Of a DNA stretch of 43,666 nucleotides, positions 7,125 through 16,176 are shown in pieces. Position 1 is the first letter of the stretch, and each line of letters opens with the position of its first letter. Source of the DNA: Nitrospirales bacterium. GTDB taxonomy: Bacteria > Nitrospirota > Nitrospiria > Nitrospirales > UBA8639. Below the pieces are notes generated by a model that was given only the letters and a program-made list of their open reading frames with translations, ran no database searches and was not told the origin of the DNA. The stretch covers positions 1-43,666 of the forward strand of contig JAJDBQ010000183.1 of NCBI GenBank assembly GCA_029261255.1, written 5' to 3'. A program made the translations under genes and the position numbers.

Positions 7125-8528
7125 CTATGCGATAGGTGAGATTGGAAGAATACAGGTGAAAACACTACCTTTGGCTGTCTCGCTCATCACGACGATATCA
7201 CCTCCATGAGCTCGAGCCACCGAACGAGCAAAACTTAATCCTAAGCCACATCCATCTAGCGAGCGGCTGTGATCACATCGGAAGAATCGATCAAACACGC
7301 GATTTTGATCAGAGAATGGTATTCCGACACCCGTATCTGTAATGGTGAGGTGAAACTCTTGCGGAGAGGGGATTAACTCAACGCAGATTCGACCCCCAGT
7401 TGGCGTGTACTTCATCGCATTATCTAAGAGGTTGGCCACCATGCGCTGAAGGTTGTGTTTGTCGCCCATGAGTTGACAGTTGGGGGCAATTGAGACCGAG
7501 AAGATTATAGATTTTTCCACGGCTACGGGTTCATAGAATTCGCAAAGATCGGCAATCAGTTCAGAATAATGTATTGGTCCTTTCTTGGTATGAGTGACCC
7601 CCGCTTCCATCTCAGCCATATCCAATGTCGTATTAATGAAATGCATCAATCGATCACATTCTTTAAGGATATCACCAGCTGTTTTATTGTTGTCTTTTGA
7701 TGATTCAGGATGAGACTGCGCGATCTCAGCCATAGCACGAATGCGAGTCAAAGGACTGCGCAGATCATGGGCAATATTGTCCGTCATTTCACGCATTTCG
7801 AGAATGAGGCTTTTTATTCGTGCAGCCATAGCATTGAACGAATCTGCAAGTGTCTGAATTTCATCACCATGTTCCTCCACACTGACACGGCGATCTAGTT
7901 CGCCCATCCCAAGGTCTTTGGCTGCACGACTCACTTCTTCAATCCCTTTCACGGCCGTCCGGGCAATGAGCCATCCAACGCCTGAAGCCAGAGGAATGCC
8001 CACAAAGAACATGCCTGCAAAGACCTTGAGAAGCAGATCCATCATTTCTTCTTTTTGCTCTAACGTCTCGCCTACTTGAAGGATGATACCGGGACCAATA
8101 ACGCCAGAAATAATTCTGGCAGGATATTCCTGCTCGGAGAGTTTGATCGTCTCTAAAATGGGATGCGATGCAAGAATGTCTGCCCGTTGCAGAGAGGCCA
8201 TGGCGAGTTCTGCGCCATTCCAATCAGACAAATCGGATGATGTGATCATTCGTTTGTTTTTCTTGTCATACAGGCGTAGTAATATTTCGCTTTGGTCACT
8301 TGAGGCCGCTTCTCGTCTTATTTCCTCGATAACTCTCTCGAGACCCTCTTCAGTCAGCCAGTCCTGAAACTCGGCGATGTCTTCTCGTAAATCATCATCC
8401 ATCCGACTATTCAAAATTGCATTCAGGGACACATACAACCCGATAAATGCCACAACTAAACACACGAGAAAAGCCGAGGTATACCACTGGGTGAGACGAA
8501 AGCCGAGGGTTCTCGGGAATTTAATCAT
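7125..8528 (-). CDS. Membrane sensor histidine kinase, HAMP-HisKA-HATPase
   Basis: The 467-residue kinase has transmembrane helix 1 (about 14-38), a periplasmic sensor region of about 125 residues, helix 2 (about 165-190) and a HAMP linker (about 190-242). The dimerisation/phosphoacceptor box is NIAHDLRSPL with H254. The ATPase domain shows the N box NLLDN (N370), the DTGVGIP box (398-404) and GCGLGL (426-431). The architecture resembles CusS/QseC-type kinases paired with OmpR regulators. The start ATG (8528) overlaps the end of the upstream regulator gene by 8 bp and is preceded by a seven-G tract that doubles as the ribosome-binding site. The two are almost certainly translated together. 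The periplasmic region carries no motif that names the signal. Confidence 0.95.
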   Translation of the reverse strand: MIKFPRTLGFRLTQWYTSAFLVCLVVAFIGLYVSLNAILNSRMDDDLREDIAEFQDWLTEEGLERVIEEIRREAASSDQSEILLRLYDKKNKRMITSSDLSDWNGAELAMASLQRADILASHPILETIKLSEQEYPARIISGVIGPGIILQVGETLEQKEEMMDLLLKVFAGMFFVGIPLASGVGWLIARTAVKGIEEVSRAAKDLGMGELDRRVSVEEHGDEIQTLADSFNAMAARIKSLILEMREMTDNIAHDLRSPLTRIRAMAEIAQSHPESSKDNNKTAGDILKECDRLMHFINTTLDMAEMEAGVTHTKKGPIHYSELIADLCEFYEPVAVEKSIIFSVSIAPNCQLMGDKHNLQRMVANLLDNAMKYTPTGGRICVELIPSPQEFHLTITDTGVGIPFSDQNRVFDRFFRCDHSRSLDGCGLGLSFARSVARAHGGDIVVMSETAKGSVFTCILPISPIA

Positions 8529-9201
8529 GCCCCCCCTTTAGGACATATCCAAGACCTCGAATCGTATGTATGAGTGGAGCACTGAAATCCTTATCAATTT
8601 TTTCACGTAGCTTGCTGATACGTGCTTCAACCACATTCGTGCCAGGATCGAAGTTGTAATCCCACACACGTTCCATAATCATGGTTTTGGATACGACATG
8701 CCCGGCATTGCGAACAAGGTATTCTAAAAGAGAGAATTCTTTCGGTTGGAGTTCAATTTTTATTCCATCGCGGACGACGGTACGAGCCAACAAGTCTAAC
8801 GATAAATCTTGAAACGTCAGGCTCGTGGGCTCAAGAACATGTTGTGCCCTTCGGAGAAGTGATTCGACTCGTGCCAGCAGTTCACTAAACGAAAAGGGTT
8901 TAATCAGGTAATCGTCTCCACCATGCCGGAGGCCTTGAATGCGATCATCAACGGAACGTTTCGCACTGAGAATAATGATTGGAAGGCTTTTTTTATCTTT
9001 GCGTAGTTGATCCAGGATGGAAAGGCCATCCAAATGAGGGAGCATCAGATCGAGGATGCCCACATCATAGCTTCCGGTGAGAGCTGCATGGAGTCCAATC
9101 GAACCATCATCAAAATGGTCAATGGTAAACCCCGCTTCTTTCATGCCTTTTTGAATGAAATCAGCAATGATGTGATCGTCTTCAATAAGTAAAATTCTCA
9201 T
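8521..9201 (-). CDS. OmpR-family response regulator
   Basis: The 226-residue transcription factor has an N-terminal receiver (1-120: D8-D9 in IEDDH, phosphoacceptor D51 in GILDLMLP, K101 in IKPF) and a C-terminal winged-helix DNA-binding domain (about 128-224) with the family's RTVxRDG and TVVEARISKLREKID-like features. It is the first gene of a two-gene operon with the histidine kinase (8-bp overlap). It is divergent from a barrel gene starting at 9459. The 257-bp shared upstream region makes that barrel a natural target, which is inferred from position only. The sequence groups broadly with CusR/QseB-type regulators. No upstream operator could be identified. Confidence 0.95.
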   Translation of the reverse strand: MRILLIEDDHIIADFIQKGMKEAGFTIDHFDDGSIGLHAALTGSYDVGILDLMLPHLDGLSILDQLRKDKKSLPIIILSAKRSVDDRIQGLRHGGDDYLIKPFSFSELLARVESLLRRAQHVLEPTSLTFQDLSLDLLARTVVRDGIKIELQPKEFSLLEYLVRNAGHVVSKTMIMERVWDYNFDPGTNVVEARISKLREKIDKDFSAPLIHTIRGLGYVLKGGHD

Positions 9202-9458
9202 AGAGAATGTTCCAATGATACACCCATGCCGCTCGAAAGTATCTTGCTAGAATTCGTAGTTATAAAGTCAATGTTTTGGCTCATGTATAATTTCACGTCC
9301 TGGGTACGTTGAGTTATTCCCACCTATGGAATAGTGTAACTCAAGTGTTTATCTTTACGACATTACGATGTGGTGAACTTTTTGTAACCTGCGCGGCCGT
9401 TGTCTTACCATCTTATTCAGTCTCTGTGCATTTTTTGCTAGGTGTGTTTAAAAAAAAG

Positions 9459-10580
9459 ATGTTTTTCCTGCTGACGACGAAAGTTGGGCCTACCATTCTG
9501 AGTCTTATCCTTTGGATTCTGTTGATTTGGGCGACGCCAGGTATGGCTCAGGACTCATCGTCACAAGATCAAGGATTGACCTCACCGGAACCCGCAAGGA
9601 TTTATCGAAATCCAGAAGAGCGAAGAGAGGCTGGTTTGGGGAAGCAGATTACAGAGTGGCTGAGGTTCGGCGGGGTCGTCGAATTGGAAAAGGAATGGAA
9701 GAATAATAAAATTAGGGGAAAAGATCATACGGAGGATCCAGATACTGAACTGGCCATCGAATTGGGTTTTGAGGTTGAGTATGACGATTGGCTTGAAGCG
9801 GAAGTCCTCTTTGCGATTGAAGACAATGGTCGCCGACACTATCAGGAATTGGATGAAGGTTTGATTGGAGTAAATCTTGGAGAGTGGGGGCTGAAGGTTG
9901 GCCGCCTCTATGTTCCGTTTGGTGCCTACTATAGTCATTTTATTGAAGGGCCGCTGTTGGAGTTTGGGCAGACGCGTGGTAACGCTGTTCTCATGGATTA
10001 CACCTTTTTCAATTCTATTGAGCTTGCTGCTTATGTTTTTGATAGTAAAGTGGATCGTCGAGAAAACCATAACGAGGTTGATTGGGGTGTGAATGTTGAA
10101 TATGTTTCAGAAGATGAATCCATTCGAATCGGCGCGGGCTATATTTCTGATTTGTCGGAAAGTGAAGAAGAATTACTCCTAGATTTCAACAATAACTTTC
10201 TGCGTCGTGTCCCGGCGTGGAATGCGTATGCGCTCATCGGTATGAATTGGTTTGAATTCACAGCAGAAATCCTCAGAGCCACGCATGCGTTTCAGGAATT
10301 TCCTAAAGAGACAGATCAACCCTTTGCCTATAATCTGGAACTGGCCTACTTTCCGATCGAGAGTATTCAAGTATCCGTTCGAGGGGAGCATAGTGAAGAA
10401 CTGGAGGATGAGCCTGCATGGCAATATGGAATTTCAGGGACATGGGCCGTATGGGAAAATGTGACGGTGTCGGTTGATTACTTATACGGACGATATAAGG
10501 AAAGATTTGCCTTTGATGATTTTGATAATGCTCAAATTTCCCATCACCAAACTGCATTGCAACTTACGTGGGGCTTTTAA
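9459..10580 (+). CDS. Outer-membrane porin-like barrel, LbtU-like
   Basis: A hydrophobic signal peptide begins at the ATG at 9459 and ends at PGMAQD, giving 373 residues. A frame extending back to a TTG at 9309 adds only an unconserved tail, and a GTG at 9444 is also possible. The mature protein opens with a short Pro/Arg-rich segment, then FGGVVELEKEW begins a series of amphipathic strands. Long runs of alternating aromatic/acidic residues and a C-terminal aromatic (LQLTWGF) mark an outer-membrane barrel. The motif order (ELAIELGFEVEYDDWLEAEV, then KVGRLYVPFG) resembles LbtU-family siderophore porins as I remember them. A plain diffusion porin remains possible. It is divergent from an OmpR-type two-component pair that may control it. 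Confidence 0.75.
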   Translation: MFFLLTTKVGPTILSLILWILLIWATPGMAQDSSSQDQGLTSPEPARIYRNPEERREAGLGKQITEWLRFGGVVELEKEWKNNKIRGKDHTEDPDTELAIELGFEVEYDDWLEAEVLFAIEDNGRRHYQELDEGLIGVNLGEWGLKVGRLYVPFGAYYSHFIEGPLLEFGQTRGNAVLMDYTFFNSIELAAYVFDSKVDRRENHNEVDWGVNVEYVSEDESIRIGAGYISDLSESEEELLLDFNNNFLRRVPAWNAYALIGMNWFEFTAEILRATHAFQEFPKETDQPFAYNLELAYFPIESIQVSVRGEHSEELEDEPAWQYGISGTWAVWENVTVSVDYLYGRYKERFAFDDFDNAQISHHQTALQLTWGF

Positions 10581-10917
10581 TATGGTGCGAACCGTGTCCT
10601 TCAATCGTCGGGCAAGGAATGTTTTCATGCTGAGCATCGTCTTTTGCGAAAAATATTTCCCTGAAGATCATGATCAAATACGCGATGATCACGACGGAGT
10701 GGTTTGCTCAGTTTTAACGTCAGAGTCGTATCTTTTTCTAAGCCCTTCCCTGCCATAACCTTTCCTCCTTCATCCCTGTTTTCTCACCATTCTTACCAAT
10801 CGATAATGTCATGGGCAGGTTGTGATGAACCTTGTCATCTATTCTTGTGCTTTATTCACTCATGTCCAAAGCGGCTTCGATCAGATCCGCTTTAGTACAA
10901 ACAAGGAGGTAAGCAAC
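10581..10917. other. Gene-free spacer
   Basis: These 337 bp between two plus-strand genes contain no supported gene. Frames at 10474-10758 and 10704-10895 lack ribosome-binding sites and protein-like composition. The last bases hold the strong AAGGAGGT ribosome-binding site of the next gene. Confidence 0.5.
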
Positions 10918-11742
10918 ATGGCAATGGGAACATCACTGCATCGAACTGTTTCGGCCGCTATTTTTGGCATCGGCCTCTCACTGGTACCTGCGGCTGGTTA
11001 CGGACAGAGTACCTGTCCAATGGCAAACTTCACGCCGGACGAGAAGTTTACAAGCTCTTTCATGGCCAAGAAATGCAAGTGGACCCTGAAGGGTGGGACC
11101 CCGTTTTTCCCTCTCCGTCCAGGCTGGCAGACTGTTCTTGAATCCGAGCCAGACCCATTTGAAGGAGAACCAGGAGAGGTTGCTGTGGTCACTGTGCTCA
11201 AGGAGACGCGCAAAGTAGACGGTGTTCGAACACGCGTGGTTGAGGAGTTAGCCTTCGAAAAAGACGGAGATAAACTCATTCCTATTGAACGCTCACTCAA
11301 CTTCTACGCCATATGCGAACAAACCGGATCGGTGTTCTACTTTGGCGAAGACTCCATGGAATTGGACGCGAACGGCAACGTGATTGCGACCACAGGGTCG
11401 TGGCTTGCTGGTGTCAATGGAGCCAAAGCCGGAATCATCATGCCAGGCACAATCCTGGTTGGTGGAGGTTACTACGAAGAGGTCGCCCCATCTGACTCAG
11501 CCCTGGACAAAGCACGTATTAAGGCGATTCATCGACGCTGCGAGGTTGGGGGCTTTAATTTAAGGCAATGCGTTGAGACCTTCAATACGAGCGATTGCGA
11601 TTTAGATGCGGCGGAGCCGAAAGCTTATGCAGCCGGCATCGGCAACGTTAAAGACCAAGCTCTTGTTCTTAAAAGTTACGGTTTTACCAAAAAGTATCGT
11701 AAGGGCCATCGTCGCGGGCATCGCGATGGGCACCATCACTGA
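10918..11742 (+). CDS. Exported conserved hypothetical protein with His-rich C-terminal tail
   Basis: AAGGAGGT eight bases before the ATG at 10918 fixes the start, so the product is 274 residues. Residues 1-28 form a signal peptide ending around AAGYGQS. The mature part has several Cys and a Gly-rich motif block, GSWLAGVNGAKAGIIMPG, that I recall from conserved hypothetical proteins of nitrifiers. It ends in a basic, histidine-rich tail (GHRRGHRDGHHH), likely a metal-binding tail. The protein probably lies in the periplasm or on the outer membrane. No enzyme motif is visible. The gene stands alone and is followed directly by a strong GC-rich hairpin (11753-11785). Confidence 0.8.
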   Translation: MAMGTSLHRTVSAAIFGIGLSLVPAAGYGQSTCPMANFTPDEKFTSSFMAKKCKWTLKGGTPFFPLRPGWQTVLESEPDPFEGEPGEVAVVTVLKETRKVDGVRTRVVEELAFEKDGDKLIPIERSLNFYAICEQTGSVFYFGEDSMELDANGNVIATTGSWLAGVNGAKAGIIMPGTILVGGGYYEEVAPSDSALDKARIKAIHRRCEVGGFNLRQCVETFNTSDCDLDAAEPKAYAAGIGNVKDQALVLKSYGFTKKYRKGHRRGHRDGHHH

Positions 11743-11752
11743 TCAGATCGGT

Positions 11753-11785
11753 AACCCGGCGAGGAGCTCTGACGCTCGCCGGGTT
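11753..11785 (+). terminator. Strong GC-rich hairpin after the His-rich protein gene
   Basis: AACCCGGCGAG and CTCGCCGGGTT form a perfect 11-bp stem around an 11-base loop, starting ten bases after the stop codon. No T-run follows, so it is either an imperfect intrinsic terminator or a 3' RNA-stabilising hairpin. Confidence 0.6.
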
Positions 11786-11951
11786 GCTCGAAGAACGGAA
11801 GTATTTATGCGATAGATGAGGAAAGCATAAGCGCGGGATGTGTCTCGTGCCCCAATTGGCTTTCAATATGGAAGATGCCGCCGATCTAGAATGGTTATTG
11901 AGGTAGGTGCTGAATAAATTGATAAATGATTTTAGCCTGGAGGTAGTTGCC

Positions 11952-13763
11952 TTAAGAACGTTTGCCAGGCTCTAAGATTCGAAATCGTACTTCGTCGGAT
12001 TGCGTATACGCGGATACTGTGTCCCCGACAAACAAGCCACACCGATAGAGCCCTGGGGTCCATTCGGACTTGGGAGATGAGAGCACGAAATATCCTGACT
12101 GTTCATTTGTCGACATGACAACCTGGTCTTGAACCAATGGGGCTTCGCCCCACGTGATGGGTGATGTTTCGAGGTAGCATTCCGTAGTTAATGGAATGGC
12201 ATCATACGAGGCCGTGACAAGTGCAAAGACCAAGTAAATCTCTTCCTGTGTCGAAGGAAATGTATCGTTGGGATCAATGGGAATGAATTCATGACTGCCT
12301 ACTTGTAGATCATCACGCATGACGCGACCTGCAGGGATCACAAATCGAAACCAGCTGAAATCTGCGTCTCGTCCCATCAACGAAGCCCGAGTATGAAATA
12401 GTTCATCAGGTTTAAATTTTTTTGCGGCCAGATTGGTGTAGTAATCGGGAGGTATCTCCGTCAGATTGGCTGCCGGCAATGTTTCATTGGCATCTTGAGT
12501 GGGTTGTTCGGGCTTGGGAATATGTTGCCACACTTTTTCAAACCATGAGTCAAGTTTCTTCTTATCGATAATCTTGCCACTGGGTGTTGCCACATCAATG
12601 TTTTCCCCTGACTCTGGATCAAGTGCGGCAGCCTCCGTCTCTTTTGGCGGTGTGGCATTGAGGATTTCTGGCGGAACCGTCGCAATTTCTTGAAGAATCT
12701 CAAAATGAAGCAAGGCGTCTTCCCATCGTTCTAGAGCCACAAGGCTTTGACCGATGCGGAAGATTGTATCTAAAAAAATCTCACTGAAGCTCTCACTCGT
12801 TGGGCCCAGTTCAATACTTTTTTGAAGAAGGGCGAGAGCTTCTTCATGATGCCCGAGCTCCATCAAGGTCGATCCTAGTTCATATGAGACATGGTAGTCG
12901 GTGGGCTTCAATGAGAGAAGTTCACGAAGGATAGGCTCGGCTTCTTGATAGCGACCTTTGGCGAAGTGTTCCCACCCTTGATGACGAATCAAGCCCCACC
13001 GCTTGCGGTCTTTGGCTGTTCCGCCTGGGCTAAAAATAGGCTGATGTCGGCGTCCGCGCTCTTTGGTTGCTCCGTAGGTGATCATTAAGAGATTTCGGGC
13101 TGCCATCTCAATTGGTGAACCCCGTTGCGCTGTTTTCAAGACATGTTGTACCGCCTTACGAGCGTCATCATATTGCAAAATATCAAAAAGAGCGCGAGCC
13201 ATGTTGAGTCGCCAACCTGCCATCTCGGGCGCCAGATTTACCGCTTTTTTGTATCCTTCAACCGATTCTTCCAAACGGTCGAGTTTGCGAAGTTCATGGG
13301 CTAACCGTAAATGAATCAAAGGATTATTGGTTTCTTCTTTGGCCATCCTACTCAATTCAGCAATAGCCAGGTCTCCATTCCCTATGCGAGTTAACGTACT
13401 CCATTTGGCCCAGCGAACAGTGACGGATTCTGGTGATTCTTTGAGTATAGCCTCATAATCCTCTAAGGCTTCCTGATTTCTTCGGGTAGTGGTCAGGATA
13501 TCTCCTCGTAACTTTCTCAGCTGTTGAGCCTTCGGATTTTTACGCAGGCCTTGTTCCAAAATATCCAAGGCGTGCGGAACCGATCCATCAATCCAGGCCT
13601 CTCTTGAACGATCAATCACGACTTCGTCTGACTGTATCTTTGGATCTTGCGCGAAAATGGTCGTTGCAAGCATGACCATCGAAAATGCCACAACACTGGT
13701 CATCCTCATAAAATGCTTGAAATGGCTCAATCTCAACATGTTTGAATGGATGTCATGTTTCAA
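11952..13763 (-). CDS. Exported tetratricopeptide-repeat protein, 603 residues
   Basis: A signal-like hydrophobic segment (about residues 18-38, ending TTIFAQD) points to export. Residues 45 to about 345 hold a series of TPR motifs, such as WAKWSTLTRIGNGDLAIAEL, LAHELRKLDRLEESVEGYK and LGSTLMELGHHEEALALLQK. A proline-rich, acidic linker (about 375-440) follows. The last 165 residues are beta-rich (FSWFRFVIPAGRV, GLYRCGLFVGD), unlike TPR, and may be a separate binding domain. TPR proteins act as scaffolds, so no specific partner can be named. The gene is divergent from a small lipoprotein gene across 267 bp. The ATG at 13763 has no strong ribosome-binding site, and an in-frame ATG at 13709 would give a shorter signal peptide. 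Confidence 0.85.
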   Translation of the reverse strand: MKHDIHSNMLRLSHFKHFMRMTSVVAFSMVMLATTIFAQDPKIQSDEVVIDRSREAWIDGSVPHALDILEQGLRKNPKAQQLRKLRGDILTTTRRNQEALEDYEAILKESPESVTVRWAKWSTLTRIGNGDLAIAELSRMAKEETNNPLIHLRLAHELRKLDRLEESVEGYKKAVNLAPEMAGWRLNMARALFDILQYDDARKAVQHVLKTAQRGSPIEMAARNLLMITYGATKERGRRHQPIFSPGGTAKDRKRWGLIRHQGWEHFAKGRYQEAEPILRELLSLKPTDYHVSYELGSTLMELGHHEEALALLQKSIELGPTSESFSEIFLDTIFRIGQSLVALERWEDALLHFEILQEIATVPPEILNATPPKETEAAALDPESGENIDVATPSGKIIDKKKLDSWFEKVWQHIPKPEQPTQDANETLPAANLTEIPPDYYTNLAAKKFKPDELFHTRASLMGRDADFSWFRFVIPAGRVMRDDLQVGSHEFIPIDPNDTFPSTQEEIYLVFALVTASYDAIPLTTECYLETSPITWGEAPLVQDQVVMSTNEQSGYFVLSSPKSEWTPGLYRCGLFVGDTVSAYTQSDEVRFRILEPGKRS

Positions 13764-14030
13764 GGTTATTGCCGTAAAAATTCTCTATTTATGAACGTGC
13801 TTTTTTAATGATAATCGCTGTCTACAGAATGGGCGGATATTCTTCGACTTAGTCTAACCATCACCTGTCGCAGTATAGCATATTGAAGAAATGAGACGCT
13901 TTAATCAACAGAAATTAACGGTAAGGACTATACCATGAGATGAGGATTTTTCGTGAAATTTCCATAGTCCCTTGGTCCCTTGTACAGGAAAATGTGATCT
14001 GACCGATAGAGTCATGAAGCGGAGGTTTGA

Positions 14031-14423
14031 GTGAGGAAGAAGTGCATGATCGGAATTTTCGGTATCGCTCTATTCTTGAGTGGATGTGGAACGTATTCTG
14101 CCAATTACGCTGATAGTGATGAGCAGGTGGATCTCTATCTCAGCACGTTAGATGATAAACATTTTGTCTGGTGCAAATTAGACTTGGAGCAATGTCGAAG
14201 AGATTTTGAGAATTGGAAAATTACACCAAGAGGTCGAGTCATCACCAAAGAATACGAAAAAGAAAAAACCGGGAAAATATACAATACAGATCATGTGCCG
14301 AATGCCTTTCGTGCTCATTTTGTGGATGAAGGTCAGTTCGTCGAGCGAGATGAAGATATTCACTCAAAAGGAATAACGGAATCACCAGGAATACTTGGTC
14401 CTGAAGTCCCGTCGAATTATTGA
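14031..14423 (+). CDS. Small lipoprotein of unknown function
   Basis: The GTG start at 14031 is supported by GGAGG eight bases upstream. The 130-residue product has a short basic N-terminus, a hydrophobic core and the lipobox LSGC, so Cys19 is the likely lipidated residue. The mature part is charged with no membrane helices and holds a WCKLDLEQCRRDFENW segment with two Cys eight residues apart. I do not recognise the family. It is divergent from the TPR gene at 11952-13763 and 130 bp upstream of another TPR-like frame, and it could be co-expressed with that frame. Confidence 0.75.
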   Translation: MRKKCMIGIFGIALFLSGCGTYSANYADSDEQVDLYLSTLDDKHFVWCKLDLEQCRRDFENWKITPRGRVITKEYEKEKTGKIYNTDHVPNAFRAHFVDEGQFVERDEDIHSKGITESPGILGPEVPSNY

Positions 14424-14552
14424 ATTTGCCTAGGCATCCATAAATCGTCTCGATAGGCTAGGCTGTTTCTTGCGCAACAAGCGCCTTGGTTCTACACTTT
14501 CAAGAATCGTTTCGCGCAGTTTTTTAACTTCTTCAACATTCTCTCGAATTCC

Positions 14553-15329
14553 ATGCCAAGCTCAGCTTCTCGCCGTGGCGAAATTTTTCTGCATCGTGGA
14601 GATTTGGATCAGGCGCGTCATTGGTATGAGCAAGCGGTCCTCGAAGAGCGAGATGGGGGATCTCCTAAGGATTTGTCCGATGCTCTCGGAAACTTGGGTA
14701 ATGTGTGTGCCGTAATACAAGATCATACGCAGGCAGAGATTTGCTATCGAGAAGTTCTGGATATTCAGCGTACCCTTCAGGAAGGCAATGCCATTGGTGA
14801 AACGCTGGTGAATCTGGGGAATCTGAAAGCCGACACTGGCCAAGCGGAGAAAGCACGAGCGTTTTATCTTGAAGCGTTAGATACGTTGAAGCCTCTCGAA
14901 AACGACCGCGCCCTAGGAATTCTCTACAGCAATCTCGCACTTCAAGAATTTCAACTACACAATATTGATGAGGCCATCGATGCGTTTCAGGTGGCTCTGG
15001 AATTTCATCGAAAGGTTGGAAATGAGGATGGGTTGGCGGCGACCTACGGTCAACTCGGAAAAACATTTTTGGTGACAGGGAACTCTCAGAAAGCGGAGTC
15101 CTGCTTAAACAATGCGACCGAACATTTCATCAAGTTAGGCAATGGGCCTGGAGAGGCCGGGGCCTTGCGATTGCTCGCTGATATGTATGTGGAGCGTAGA
15201 GACCAGATTTCGGCACTGTGTTGTCTTGAGCGTGTGGTTCAGATTGACCGGACCTATCGTTTACCTCAATACAAAGAAGATGATCAACGCTATCAGGAAT
15301 TACGACAATGCGGGGCAAAAGGCGAATAG
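14553..15329 (+). CDS. Tetratricopeptide-repeat protein, possibly 5'-truncated
   Basis: The 258-residue soluble protein consists almost entirely of TPR motifs of the TPR_12/Rapsyn-like style: ALGNLGNVCAVIQDHTQAEI, TLVNLGNLKADTGQAEKARA, YSNLALQEFQLHNIDEAIDA and TYGQLGKTFLVTGNSQKAES. It starts abruptly inside what looks like the first repeat. The only in-frame ATG (14553) has no ribosome-binding site, although the frame stays open back to 14457 with no other usable start. The gene may therefore have lost its original 5' end, or it may use a weak start. Any partner is unknown. It is convergent with the modA gene, 61 bp away. Confidence 0.7.
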   Translation: MPSSASRRGEIFLHRGDLDQARHWYEQAVLEERDGGSPKDLSDALGNLGNVCAVIQDHTQAEICYREVLDIQRTLQEGNAIGETLVNLGNLKADTGQAEKARAFYLEALDTLKPLENDRALGILYSNLALQEFQLHNIDEAIDAFQVALEFHRKVGNEDGLAATYGQLGKTFLVTGNSQKAESCLNNATEHFIKLGNGPGEAGALRLLADMYVERRDQISALCCLERVVQIDRTYRLPQYKEDDQRYQELRQCGAKGE

Positions 15330-15390
15330 ATAGAAATTTGACCGGGTAATACTTTGCCCTTGCATGCAGCCTTACTTCCCTCGATTAATT

Positions 15391-16155
15391 TTATTCCAGC
15401 CCATATCCAAACTTTTTGATGATCATTCGAGCTTGCGGGCCTTGGACATAGTGCAGAAAGGTTTTGGCCGCTTCATTCTCCTGACCATGGACAAGAAGCA
15501 CAGCTTGTTGTCGTATTGGCTCATGTAAATCCGCTGGTACATTCCAGTGACTACCCACTCCGTTAATTTTGGGGTCGACAACCTGAGCACGGGCGACAAA
15601 GCCAAGTTGAGCATTTTCCGAAAAAACAAAATGAAATGTTTGTCCAATATTTTCTCCTCGGACAATGCGATCCTTCACATGATTCCAGAGCCCCAATTTT
15701 TTGAGGGTTTGTTCAGCTGCCCCTCCATACGGAGCCGTCTTAGGATTGGCTATCGCCAAATGTGTGAACTGGCCATGTGATAGGACGGTGGGACCATCAT
15801 GTTTGAGCATGTTGGAATTGGGACTCCATAAGGTCAAACGTCCGACGGCATAGGTAAATCGACTGTCGGGCACCGCAAGCCCTGCTTCTGCAAGCAATTT
15901 CGGACGTGTGACATCGGCGGAAAAAAACACGTCAAAAGGGGCCCCATGTTGAATCTGAGCGAAGAACTTTCCGCTCGAGCCAGAGCTGATGAGGGCTGTA
16001 TGTCCTGTCGCTCGTTCAAACTCAATCGCAATCGCATTGAGGGTAGATTGGAAATTTGCCGCAACGGCCACGCCTACTTCTTTGGCCGACGCTGTGGCCA
16101 AAAGAATATGAAATAGGCCACAGAGGATCATTAAGAATATTCTGACGGTCATCAT
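15391..16155 (-). CDS. modA: Molybdate-binding periplasmic protein ModA
   Basis: This is the substrate-binding protein of a molybdate/tungstate ABC importer. The 254 residues begin with a signal peptide (1-24, ending TASAKE), then the typical VAVAANFQSTLNAIA start, the oxyanion-binding SSGSSGKFFAQI segment, PFDVFFSADVTRP and the conserved IANPKTAPYG block. Length and motif order fit the family well. GGAGA before the ATG at 16155 supports the start. It is the second gene of an operon, 21 bp after an alginate-export-type porin, and modB and modC are not nearby. Molybdate is needed for molybdoenzymes such as nitrite oxidoreductase, which would suit a Nitrospira-like host. That link is inference. 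Confidence 0.93.
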   Translation of the reverse strand: MMTVRIFLMILCGLFHILLATASAKEVGVAVAANFQSTLNAIAIEFERATGHTALISSGSSGKFFAQIQHGAPFDVFFSADVTRPKLLAEAGLAVPDSRFTYAVGRLTLWSPNSNMLKHDGPTVLSHGQFTHLAIANPKTAPYGGAAEQTLKKLGLWNHVKDRIVRGENIGQTFHFVFSENAQLGFVARAQVVDPKINGVGSHWNVPADLHEPIRQQAVLLVHGQENEAAKTFLHYVQGPQARMIIKKFGYGLE

Positions 16156-16176
16156 GATTCTCCAATTTCAAGATAT

